NCBI GenBank assembly: GCA_013287235.1
Contig: JABDEF010000026.1
Span: 1 to 16,140, forward strand
Direction: 5' to 3'
Length of the DNA stretch: 16,140 bases
From: Gammaproteobacteria bacterium
GTDB lineage: Bacteria > Pseudomonadota > Gammaproteobacteria > DSM-16500
How positions within the stretch are numbered: position 1 is the first letter of the stretch; each line of letters opens with the position of its first letter. A model generated the notes under the pieces. It worked only from the letters and a program-made list of their open reading frames with translations, ran no database searches and was not told the DNA's origin. Of this stretch, positions 1 through 6,661 are shown one piece after another. Made by a program: the position numbers and the translations under genes.

Positions 1-1
1 T

Positions 2-757
2 AAGAAAAAGAAAATGAAAGTCGCCATATTTACAGCCCTACATACCTTTGGACGAGACCTTAAATGGCATGTGCATCTTCACTTATCTGTCACTATGGGA
101 GGTCTATCGTTAGACCATCAACAATGGAAACCCATTCGCTTTTCAAAAAAAGCCGTGATGCCAATGTGGCGTCACAGAATTATAAAAATGATGCGTAAAG
201 CACTCAAAGAAAAACGAATTGATGTAACCAATGCTTTCCTTGAGGTTCAATATCACAAAACCTGGATTGTGCACTTCGCAAAACCCACTGCTAATCCATG
301 GAAAACTGTCACTTATCTCGGACGCTATATTAAAAAACCCCCATTATCTCAGGCACGATTAGAGCATTATGATGGCAGGCGGGTTACTTTCAATTATTTA
401 AACCATAGAACCGGAAAATATCAAAAAGGCACTTATTCAACAGAAGAATTCATCCAACGATTTATACAACACATTCCTGACAAAGGATTCAGAATAATTC
501 GGTATTATGGCATTCTCGCTAACCGCGTAAGAGGCACATTGCTACCTATTGTTTATCAACATTTAAACCAAGCCATAAAAACCACGCCTTTTATTGGATG
601 GGCGGGATTACTTAAAAACTCTTTCGGAGTAGACCCACTCTCCTGCATTTTATGCCATTCCAAAATGATATTCCGCGGTTTAGTAATAGGGATAGGACTC
701 GATAAGTTAAAACTTCACCACAAAGAGTTGGCCACGAGAAAACCTATTCGACACTAA
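2..757 (+). CDS. IS91-family HUH (Y2) transposase, 5'-truncated by window edge
   Basis: This is the C-terminal two thirds or so of an IS91-type rolling-circle transposase, which nicks and joins single-stranded DNA at the element ends. The frame is open to the left edge; numbering below is from the first ATG at 14. The HUH metal-binding motif is at residues 19-23 (HVHLH, after TFGRDLKW). The paired catalytic tyrosines are Y101 and Y105 in TYLGRYIKKPP. The family-typical IRYYGILANRVRG lies near residues 162-174 and a CxxC at 211-214. The usual N-terminal zinc-ribbon region would lie upstream of the window. The gene runs toward traA, which it appears to have interrupted. The visible part has no frameshift, so the element may be intact. 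The family is clear; completeness cannot be judged. Confidence 0.9.
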   Translation, partial: KKKKMKVAIFTALHTFGRDLKWHVHLHLSVTMGGLSLDHQQWKPIRFSKKAVMPMWRHRIIKMMRKALKEKRIDVTNAFLEVQYHKTWIVHFAKPTANPWKTVTYLGRYIKKPPLSQARLEHYDGRRVTFNYLNHRTGKYQKGTYSTEEFIQRFIQHIPDKGFRIIRYYGILANRVRGTLLPIVYQHLNQAIKTTPFIGWAGLLKNSFGVDPLSCILCHSKMIFRGLVIGIGLDKLKLHHKELATRKPIRH

Positions 758-936
758 CCTAGGATAGGTACGTCAGAAATTTGATATCATGCTTATTATC
801 GAAGTTTTCTTGAACAATTTTCATGAGTTATACAACATTTAGCTTGAATAGAAAGTTTTTTTGATTCAAAAATTTTTTGTTAACCTAAAAAAATTAAAAA
901 AATTTACTCTATGCAAACTTTGAAATTCTTATACAT
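758..936 (+). mobile_element. Probable right-end sequence of the IS91-like element
   Basis: This AT-rich, gene-poor stretch separates the transposase stop codon from the point where traA similarity begins. The base after it starts a CAAG tetranucleotide (937-940), and traA-like sequence begins exactly there. IS91-family elements insert next to GAAC or CAAG tetramers, so 936/937 is the proposed element boundary. The end hairpin (oriIS or terIS) was not identified with confidence, and the left end lies outside the window. The seen part is the break in traA; its assignment to IS91 insertion is inference. Confidence 0.5.
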
Positions 937-2880
937 CAAGTGGTGGTATCGATTGAGATCAAGGGTGACAATCTGGGGTTCTGCGTTGCCTTGATGAACC
1001 TCGACCTTAAGTGCTTGAGCGTCGATCTCTACAATAGTCCCTAATGTTCCATTTTTGACATCCAGCAGACGGTCATTCTGTAAGAAATAAATACGATCCC
1101 CTTCTGCAAATACCCTCTTACCTCTTTCGGTTTGAATCAGATGGTCCTCACCTAATTCACCCAAAGATTGTCGAATACCACGTGCCATCTCATTTAACGA
1201 TAAAACATCTGCTCGGGTATAAGCTAACATCAACTGCGTTTTATCATTGTTTGAAATTCGAGCATCATTCCAAGCATCTACCACTGCCTCTTTGGCTTCA
1301 GTTTGAGTCGTGTATTCATGAACACAATCATGTTTTTGATATTGATCGATGGCATCGATAGTTCTTTTAGTCGCAAATTGAACCGTCGCTTCTTTTTGCC
1401 AATCAGCCTTCTGTCGCCAGATTTCTGTTAACTCAAACAAAGAAGTTCGGTCACTGATAGCACGAAATGGAGCGCCTGCTTGTATCGCCTGTAACTGTTC
1501 GGGGTCTCCGACCAATACAACTTTAGCTCCTTGCTTTTCAGCATGCTCTAACACTTTCGCCATTTGACGTGAATCAATCATCCCTGCTTCGTCAATCACA
1601 AGAATGTCTTTGGCGGATAATAATTCTTCTCCTTTATCCCAATAATAAAAACGACTCGCCAATGTTCGTGACCCAATGTCGCTGCTTGCTTCTAAATTTT
1701 GTGCAGCAATCCCTGATAAAGTAGCACCTAAAACATGATAACCGCCCTCTTCCCAAAGCTCTTTTGCCGCTCCCAGTAATCGACTTTTACCGGTACCTGC
1801 AAATCCAACCACACATTTGAGATCACCTTCGGACACAATGTAATCGAGCACTTTACCCTGTTCGGCAGATAACGAATGTCCCGCAACGATTTCATCTTTT
1901 TCAATTCCCGCTAATCCATGACTCTGAATACCGTGAAGAGTCTTTGCACATTCAACCATCTCGGATTCGAGCTTTAACATTTCACGCGTCGTAAATCGTT
2001 CATGGCCTTTATCGTCTTTCCCTAAAAGCACAAGTTCAGAGAAAGCTTTTGCTTTTGCATAAACCGCATGAAACTGATCTTCATCGACCGTATAACGATT
2101 CACAATTCTTGCAATATCTTGATGGGTAAAAGTGGATTGCTGCTTTGTCAAAACATCAAAAACAATTTCAGGACGTGCTAAAAGTCGTTCGCCATTCTCT
2201 CGAGTATTTTCAAGATACCGATGATAAGCATCCAAGCGTTCGCGTGCGTAAATAGAACCGATTTTATCTTGCGGGATTAAATCAATGCCCTGGTCTTTCA
2301 GTGTGCGATGATCAACTCGCAAGTCATGACCGTTCAATGCCAAATGATGATTTTCATATAGCGCCCATTCCTTCCGCCATCCGATCAAATTCTCTTTTTT
2401 GTTCCAGTCACGCACCTTATTGCCAAATCCATTTTCTACAATTTCACGTTGTGTTAAGAGCACATGGGCGTGTGGCTGTAAGCCACCATCGGATGCTTTC
2501 TCAACATGAAGAGAAACATCAGCCACCATACCTTTTGATACAAAGACATCGTTAACATAATGACGGGTTAACTCGATATTCTGTTGCAGGGTAAGCTCAC
2601 GAGGTAATGCGAATTTCACTTCTCGCGCAAGCTGAGAGTCGAGTCTCCTCTCACGGGATTCGACAGCGTTCCAAAGTTTTTCACGGTTACCCATCCAAGC
2701 GGGTGCGCCTTCTGGCAATAAAATTTCAGTGAATTCTACCCCTTGCTTTCTTTGATAATCATATTCCTTTTCATAGCGTGCATCATACAACTTATCCGCG
2801 GCACGATAAGCCGCACAGGCAACAACGCTTTGACCCTTGCTGCGGGATACGATTTTTGCATCGAAGTAATAGATTGCCAA
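904..2880 (-). pseudogene. traA: Ti-type TraA conjugative relaxase/helicase, C-terminally truncated
   Basis: This is a MobA/MobL (MOBQ) relaxase fused to a RecD-like helicase; it would nick oriT and unwind the transferred strand. The N-terminal relaxase domain (residues 1 to about 215) has the MAIYYFDAKIVSRSKGQS opening, a candidate catalytic Y25 and the histidine triad H125, H137, H139 (PHAHVLLTQRE). The helicase part shows Walker A GFAGTGKS (359-366), Walker B VIDEAGM (428-434) and GDPEQLQ (458-464). Ti-type TraA is usually about 1,000 residues or more. Here similarity stops after RYHHL, just where the family continues into the GYA..TIHKSQG helicase motif; the last ten residues (649-658) are unrelated. 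The start is TTG (2878-2880), matching the conserved family N-terminus; an ATG just upstream is out of frame. The nickase domain is intact, so mobilization might survive, but the helicase lacks its last motifs. Confidence 0.9.
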
Positions 2881-2928
2881 GAGAAGTCCATTCCTGAAAA
2901 CAATTTTTAAATCTTAAAATTTGAAAAA

Positions 2929-3045
2929 GTACTATACGCTAATCCACATTGTACCGCAATGTATAGACGCGCCCTTCAAGCGTCAGGTGGGCTAAAGCGT
3001 CGCTGCGCTCCAATGAGACGAACGATGTTCGTCGGATTGACTTTT
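2929..3045. other. Candidate origin of transfer (oriT), MOBQ/RSF1010-Ti type
   Basis: The sequence lies between the divergent traA and TraD-like genes, where related plasmids carry oriT. An inverted repeat, ACATTG (2946-2951) with CAATGT (2957-2962), is followed six bases later by GCGCCCTT (2969-2976). This reproduces the hairpin-then-GCGCCC arrangement of MOBQ nic regions. GACGC (2966-2970) and GCGTC (2980-2984) form a second, overlapping short repeat. Further right is a stronger hairpin, GACGAAC (3017-3023) with GTTCGTC (3027-3033), followed by a T run. The exact nick position is not assigned. Confidence 0.6.
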
Positions 3046-3046
3046 T
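3017..3046 (+). terminator. Hairpin with following T run inside the oriT region
   Basis: Perfect 7-bp arms GACGAAC and GTTCGTC are separated by GAT. The stem is extended by an outer CAAT/ATTG pairing, and TTTTT follows shortly after. It could be a rho-independent terminator or part of the oriT structure. No plus-strand gene ends just upstream, so the oriT role is at least as likely. Confidence 0.35.
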
Positions 3047-3116
3047 AAGTGAAGATTATTAATATCATCAAAAATTCAGTCACCAAATTATTTTTTAGAT
3101 TCGGAAGAAATAGATT

Positions 3117-3392
3117 ATGAACATGGAACCATCCAACCTTACGCAAATCGAAAAACTTAAACGCCAAAAGCAAATGATTGAAGCGCACATTCAAAAAGCC
3201 GAAGCTCGCCACAAACACAATGAGCGAAAAGCTGAAACCCGGCGTAAGATTTTACTTGGCGCTTACTTCTTAGATAAATTAAAAAAAGATGGAACTCTCG
3301 AATCGATTAAGCCAGAACTGGATAGGTTTTTAACACGAGATCGTGATCGAACGTTATTTGGGCTTCCAGCTCTTGAAAACAAAAAATCGTAA
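3117..3392 (+). CDS. TraD-like small mobilization accessory protein
   Basis: This 91-residue, highly charged protein resembles the small accessory proteins (Ti TraD/MobC-like) encoded beside MobA/MobL relaxases. These help the relaxosome assemble at oriT. Residues 8-45 are rich in Lys, Glu, Gln and Arg and probably form a coiled coil. They are followed by ETRRKILLGAYFLDKL and a C-terminal LTRDRDRTLFGLP, both typical of the family (R[KR]I..GA....... DR.LFGL). A ribosome site GGAAG (3103-3107) sits 9 bases before the first ATG, supporting that start over the ATG two codons later. The gene is transcribed away from traA across the candidate oriT, the usual divergent arrangement. Its exact biochemical role is not established from sequence. 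Confidence 0.75.
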   Translation: MNMEPSNLTQIEKLKRQKQMIEAHIQKAEARHKHNERKAETRRKILLGAYFLDKLKKDGTLESIKPELDRFLTRDRDRTLFGLPALENKKS

Positions 3393-3544
3393 GTTTTGAT
3401 TTTGTAATGCCGATAAACATAAATCAAATTCCCGTGTCATAAATATAGCAGCAGTTGCTACAGCGTTACAGCTATGTTGATTGTTGCAATTTTGAAAAAA
3501 GAAAATGGCCGAAATGGCGAGGCACGTAGTTATTATGTGCTGCA

Positions 3545-3790
3545 GCACATAATAAAAATGGCACTTTTGATTTAGGCGTAATGCAAATCAATTCGTGCTT
3601 GTGTTCCAACGCTTGCTCGTTATTGGCATACCAAAGCCAACATCCAATTCAATCCCTGTTTGAGTGTAAAAATTGGTACGTGGTTAATTGTAAAAGGTTT
3701 AGCAGAAGAAAATCTTTGGTCAGTAGCTGGAGATTTCCATAGCCATACAATTAAGTACAATCAATCCCATAGCCTGAGCATCCAAAAACA
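3545..3790 (+). pseudogene. Remnant of VirB1/IagB-like lytic transglycosylase
   Basis: Two reading frames together give a recognisable SLT-type transglycosylase core. The first, beginning near 3557, reads NGTFDLGVMQINS, the hallmark segment after the catalytic Glu region. The second, from 3606, reads PTLARYWHTKANIQFNPC and, after LS, VKIGTWLIVKGLAEENLW, then SVAGDFHSHTIKYNQ, matching the family's NP C.NI..G.WIL.....W.AVG.YHS.TP.YN. The switch of frame falls in a few bases around 3597-3605. The N-terminal part with the catalytic glutamate is not recognisable upstream. Such enzymes open peptidoglycan for type IV secretion or pili. The remnant suggests that the plasmid or its ancestor once carried more transfer genes. 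Its end runs close to the antitoxin gene, which starts on the other strand. Confidence 0.75.
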
Positions 3791-3819
3791 TTACCAAAAA
3801 ATACATCTATTGTTAATCA

Positions 3820-4137
3820 CTAGGCTGCATCTTGGACATCAATTTTTAATTTCAGCCCATCACGATTAACCAAATCTTGTAAACATAATCTAACAAATTG
3901 CTGTGGAGAATATCCAAGTTTTTTAGCAAACCCTGCCGCTGCTTTTGGACTAACAGACCGCCTGCCACGCTCAACATCACATAAGTATTGCCTCGAGACA
4001 CCCAGTAACTTAGCAAACTCAACTTGAGACATTTCTTCACCTTGGCGAATAGCTAATAATAAATTTGCCAACGTTAAACCACCAGCGAGTTTTTCCAAAA
4101 ACTTGGCCGTTTCGCTCTTTTTTGTCTTAGTAGTCAT
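3820..4137 (-). CDS. XRE/HigA-type antitoxin
   Basis: This 105-residue protein has a Cro/C1-type helix-turn-helix at about residues 33-77. Its recognisable core is MSQVEFAKLLGVSRQYLCDVERGRRSVSPKAAAGFAKKLG, split here as EFAKLLGVSRQYLCDVERGR and SVSPKAAAGFAKKLGYSP. It is encoded second, overlapping the toxin gene by 11 bp, the toxin-first order of HigBA systems. The product would bind and neutralise the toxin and repress their shared promoter, probably at the inverted repeat 4439-4461. It starts at ATG 4135-4137. The short C-terminal tail after the HTH (LKLKIDVQDAA) is probably outside the DNA-binding part. Family assignment is firm; whether to name it HigA is a convention I cannot settle from sequence. 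Confidence 0.88.
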   Translation of the reverse strand: MTTKTKKSETAKFLEKLAGGLTLANLLLAIRQGEEMSQVEFAKLLGVSRQYLCDVERGRRSVSPKAAAGFAKKLGYSPQQFVRLCLQDLVNRDGLKLKIDVQDAA

Positions 4138-4414
4138 GCTTATTTACCTCCAATACTTTAAGAATTTCAATTTTGCCTTGCTGATCTACCGCATAAATGG
4201 CTCGATACGCTTTGCTTAAACGCACTGACCGCTGCCCTGCCCTTTTTCCTTTAAGTGGTTCATCATGATATCCTGGTATTTTTCTAGTTTCGCTTAATCC
4301 GCTACACTCGACATCATCAACCCACGACTGAAATTTTCGCACAATGTGTAATGGCACTTTTAACAAGTGTCGTTCTGCCTGTTTTGTTAATACAACTTTA
4401 AAAATATCCAACAA
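4127..4414 (-). CDS. RelE/HigB-type toxin (mRNA interferase family)
   Basis: This 95-residue protein belongs to the RelE/ParE-fold toxins, probably a ribosome-dependent mRNA endonuclease. Its conserved C-terminal half reads EPLKGKRAGQRSVRLSKAYR, then AIYAV, and ends in LEVNKHDY, typical of the HigB-like branch; the basic Arg/Lys residues there and the final His/Tyr are candidates for RNA contact. The annotated start is TTG (4412-4414). A second TTG follows immediately (4409-4411) and lies 7 bases from the strong AGGAGG site (4419-4424), against 4 for the first, so translation may begin one codon later. The gene is expressed from a promoter overlapped by an inverted repeat and is followed, with overlap, by its antitoxin. 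It probably stabilises the plasmid. Confidence 0.87.
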   Translation of the reverse strand: MLDIFKVVLTKQAERHLLKVPLHIVRKFQSWVDDVECSGLSETRKIPGYHDEPLKGKRAGQRSVRLSKAYRAIYAVDQQGKIEILKVLEVNKHDY

Positions 4415-4437
4415 TCCACCTCCTTTACCAATAATTT

Positions 4438-4467
4438 ATTGTACCCCATAATAGGGTACAAAGTCAA
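4438..4467 (-). promoter_or_regulatory. Toxin-antitoxin promoter with overlapping operator
   Basis: On the minus strand a -35 TTGACT (4462-4467) and -10 TACAAT (4438-4443) are separated by 18 bp. A perfect 8-bp inverted repeat, TTGTACCC (4439-4446) and GGGTACAA (4454-4461), covers the spacer and -10, as expected for autorepression by the HTH antitoxin. The repeat contains GTAC twice, and GGGTACAAA also occurs in the GTAC array upstream of parA. Confidence 0.72.
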
Positions 4468-4850
4468 TAAAAAACTGTCGAAGCAGCAGCCTTTACCGCC
4501 TTCCCTTCAACTTGAGCAACCAACTGAATACTTTGGAAGCCTGGCTCATCGCCCGCCCTATTGCTTTCGCATTAAGATATTTTTTCCATGAAGCGACAGG
4601 GATACAAAATCAATAGGACAGGAGTACTTTGTCACCACACTACAATATTACTCAATAATTCAACATATTAGTGAGAGATATTAATGGCTATGGTTTTTTT
4701 GAGAATTAGCCAGAAATGTCATACGTGAAACATTTTTCCAATCACTCGATCAGCAAGGGTTAATCGATTCCAGAAATAAGAGTTAACGGGAATTCATTGT
4801 TAGATATTAGATAGGTTTTAAGAAGCGATTGTCAAACCCTACTGCTGATC
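4468..4850. other. Gene-free stretch with an unrecognised coding remnant
   Basis: No complete gene is visible. On the minus strand 4466-4570 a 35-codon open stretch, bounded by stop codons at both ends, reads like coding sequence (GDEPGFQSIQLVAQVEGKA and following) but matches no family I know; it may be the tail of a lost gene. The bases 4597-4615 (AGGGATACAAAATCAATA) resemble 4452-4469 in the toxin promoter, a weak imperfect repeat. I see nothing in the remainder. Confidence 0.4.
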
Positions 4851-4853
4851 ATT

Positions 4854-5379
4854 TTACAAAATATAGTACTTAAATAGGGTACAAAATATGGTGCTCATCA
4901 TGTGTGTTGATCTATTTCTATTAATATTAAATCACGAAATATTTTATATAACGTTCTACTTATAACATGAAATTAACAGTATAAAATTTAAATATAGTAC
5001 ATTTAAATGGTACATAATATTGGTACTGCAATATAATACAGATAATGGTACATAAATATGATACTTTAATTAGTACTTAAATATAGTACAAATATTAAAA
5101 ATGTTACCATTAATAATTTATATTTATCAATAATTACAGGATATTACAAATTTATAATAGTACTCTTTAATGGTACATATTTAGGGTACATAAAAATGAT
5201 ACAAATTAATAGTAAAATAAATATTATCTCAGTGTAAGTAGTACATATACTGGGTACACTAATTTAGTACACGCATGCATATGTAAACATCTATTCTAAC
5301 AAAAATAAGGGTACATATTTAAAGTACATAAATATAGTACGTATAATAAGTACATTTTAGTGATACAAAAATATGGTAC
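4854..5379. repeat. Phased GTAC half-site array (putative centromere or iteron region)
   Basis: GTAC, mostly as [A/G]GTACA in AT-only surroundings, recurs at 12-13 bp steps in five clusters. Starts in cluster A are 4866, 4879 (flanked in phase by TTAC 4854 and GTGC 4891). B is 4997, 5010, 5023, 5036 (ATAC), 5048, 5061 (ATAC), 5073, 5086. C is 5160, 5173, 5186, 5199 (ATAC), 5212 (GTAA). D is 5241, 5254, 5267. E is 5311, 5324, 5337, 5350, 5363 (ATAC), 5376. That gives 19 exact GTACs, with variants holding the phase. The unit is roughly RGTACATAAATAT. Location upstream of parA and the extreme AT content fit a partition centromere or replication iterons bound by a plasmid protein. No DnaA box was convincing. 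Confidence 0.85.
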
Positions 5380-5514
5380 GAGCATGTCGCATGTATATCA
5401 GTAGACAGAACATTAAAATGTAATATTAAACAAATAGTCGACCAATATGACTGAAATCGTGAAAAGAAACTTCAATATGTGAAATATTATAAATAAAATA
5501 TTTTTAGTATATTA

Positions 5515-5560
5515 TTGACGATTTACGTTTTTGTTGTTAACGTACAATAAATACGTAAAT
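5515..5560 (+). promoter_or_regulatory. Putative parA promoter/operator
   Basis: A perfect inverted repeat, ATTTACGT (5521-5528) and ACGTAAAT (5553-5560), lies just upstream of parA, with a third ACGT (5540-5543) between. TTGACG (5515-5520) and TACAAT (5543-5548) look like promoter elements, but their 22-bp spacing is too long for a standard sigma-70 pair. The better -35 partner of TACAAT is TTTACG (5522-5527, 15 bp). The repeat is a likely operator for autoregulation by the HTH-bearing ParA or its partner. Confidence 0.5.
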
Positions 5561-5589
5561 TCACTTATCAATAAAAATGGAGCACTCAA

Positions 5590-6657
5590 ATGACCGAAAA
5601 GGGAAGAGAATGGACAAGTACAAAAATTGCGAAACTATTCAAGTCCTCAAATAAATTAAAAAATAGACAAACTTTATTCAATGCTGAAGAAAAAGGGGAA
5701 ATTCCAAAAGCTTCAAGAACAAGTAGGGGAAGAACTCAAGTAAGAATATGGGAACCAAAGCAACTACCAGAAATTGGTAGAAAATTTGGATTTCTCGAAC
5801 CTCCTGCAATGCAACAAATAATTTCTGTTTATACTTCTAAAGGTGGCGTACTTAAATCAACATTTGCACATAATTTTGGCCGAGTATTAGCAATTAATGG
5901 GATAAAAGTCCTGCTAATAGGATTAGACATTCAATTATCTCTTACAGAAGCTATTATGCCTGCAATTTCTATAGACTCCCTAGAAGATATAAATAACGAA
6001 ATTTATGGCCTATATCATTATTTTTTTGAAAATGTTCCTCTTAAAAAAATTATACAACATACAGAATTACCAACGCTTGACTATATACCAGAAACTCCCG
6101 AACTGAATGCATTGGAGAAATCACTCCGAAATGAAAATCGAAGAGAATATTTTATAAAAGATCGTCTAGTACCAAAATTAGACGATTATGAAGTCATTAT
6201 CTTTGATAATAGCCCACATTGGAGTTGCTTAATTGAAAATGCACTTGCTGCGTCGAACCATATCATTTCGCCCATTGGCTGTGAAATTAATTCGTATCGA
6301 GCACTTAATCAACACAACGCTTTTATCAAGGCATACCGGGAAAACATGCATATACAATGGGATAATTTTATTTTACTTCCCACTTTATTAGAAAAAACAA
6401 AACTAAGTCAGCAAATATATGGGGCTTACCTAACCGATTATGCAAAAGAAGTCATTGCCACCCCAATCAGAAGAGCAGTTACAGGACATGAAGCGAGTTT
6501 ACTTGGTATTAGCGTTATTGAACATGATGTGTCATCTCCTTTAGCATCTGATTATTTTGATATCATCCAAACAATATGGCCAAGGATTATACATAGTAAT
6601 CATCTAAATAAACATGCAGCAACAGATAAGGTTAACGTAGTAGCCATGGAGGCTTAA
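5590..6657 (+). CDS. parA: ParA-family partition ATPase with N-terminal HTH
   Basis: This 355-residue type Ia-like ParA positions plasmids by ATP-dependent binding to the nucleoid. Residues 1-70 form a MerR-like DNA-binding region (TSTKIAKLFKSSNKLKNRQT and the later RIWEPKQLPEIGRKFG). The ATPase domain starts near 77. Its deviant Walker A is SKGGVLKST (83-91), keeping both lysines (K84, K89) but with Leu where most ParAs have Gly. The A' motif is GLDIQ (111-115) rather than the usual DxDPQ, and Walker B is EVIIFDNSPH (201-210, D206). GGAG (5579-5582) lies 7 bases before the ATG. The next gene starts 4 bp after the stop, so the two form an operon; its product takes the place of ParB. Long N-terminus and upstream palindrome suggest autorepression. 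Confidence 0.92.
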   Translation: MTEKGREWTSTKIAKLFKSSNKLKNRQTLFNAEEKGEIPKASRTSRGRTQVRIWEPKQLPEIGRKFGFLEPPAMQQIISVYTSKGGVLKSTFAHNFGRVLAINGIKVLLIGLDIQLSLTEAIMPAISIDSLEDINNEIYGLYHYFFENVPLKKIIQHTELPTLDYIPETPELNALEKSLRNENRREYFIKDRLVPKLDDYEVIIFDNSPHWSCLIENALAASNHIISPIGCEINSYRALNQHNAFIKAYRENMHIQWDNFILLPTLLEKTKLSQQIYGAYLTDYAKEVIATPIRRAVTGHEASLLGISVIEHDVSSPLASDYFDIIQTIWPRIIHSNHLNKHAATDKVNVVAMEA

Positions 6658-6661
6658 ATAA

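Noticed and set aside
2301..2555. Plus-strand frame of 84 codons inside traA
   Set aside because: Antisense to well-conserved relaxase codons, no ribosome site or family; a shadow frame.
3354..3548. Minus-strand 64-codon frame
   Set aside because: Overlaps the end of the TraD-like gene and the transglycosylase remnant; no ribosome site or similarity.
4466..4570. Minus-strand gene fragment reading GDEPGFQSIQLVAQVEGKA
   Set aside because: Bounded by stop codons, only 35 codons, no start or recognised family; kept only as a possible remnant in the gene-free stretch.
4854..5379. CRISPR array
   Set aside because: The repeats are short (4-6 bp core) with 8-9 bp AT-only gaps; there are no 24-37 bp repeats, unique spacers or cas genes.
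5100..5580. DnaA boxes or a defined oriV
   Set aside because: TTATC-containing sequences occur, but none approaches TTATCCACA closely enough in such AT-rich DNA; the origin remains unlocated.
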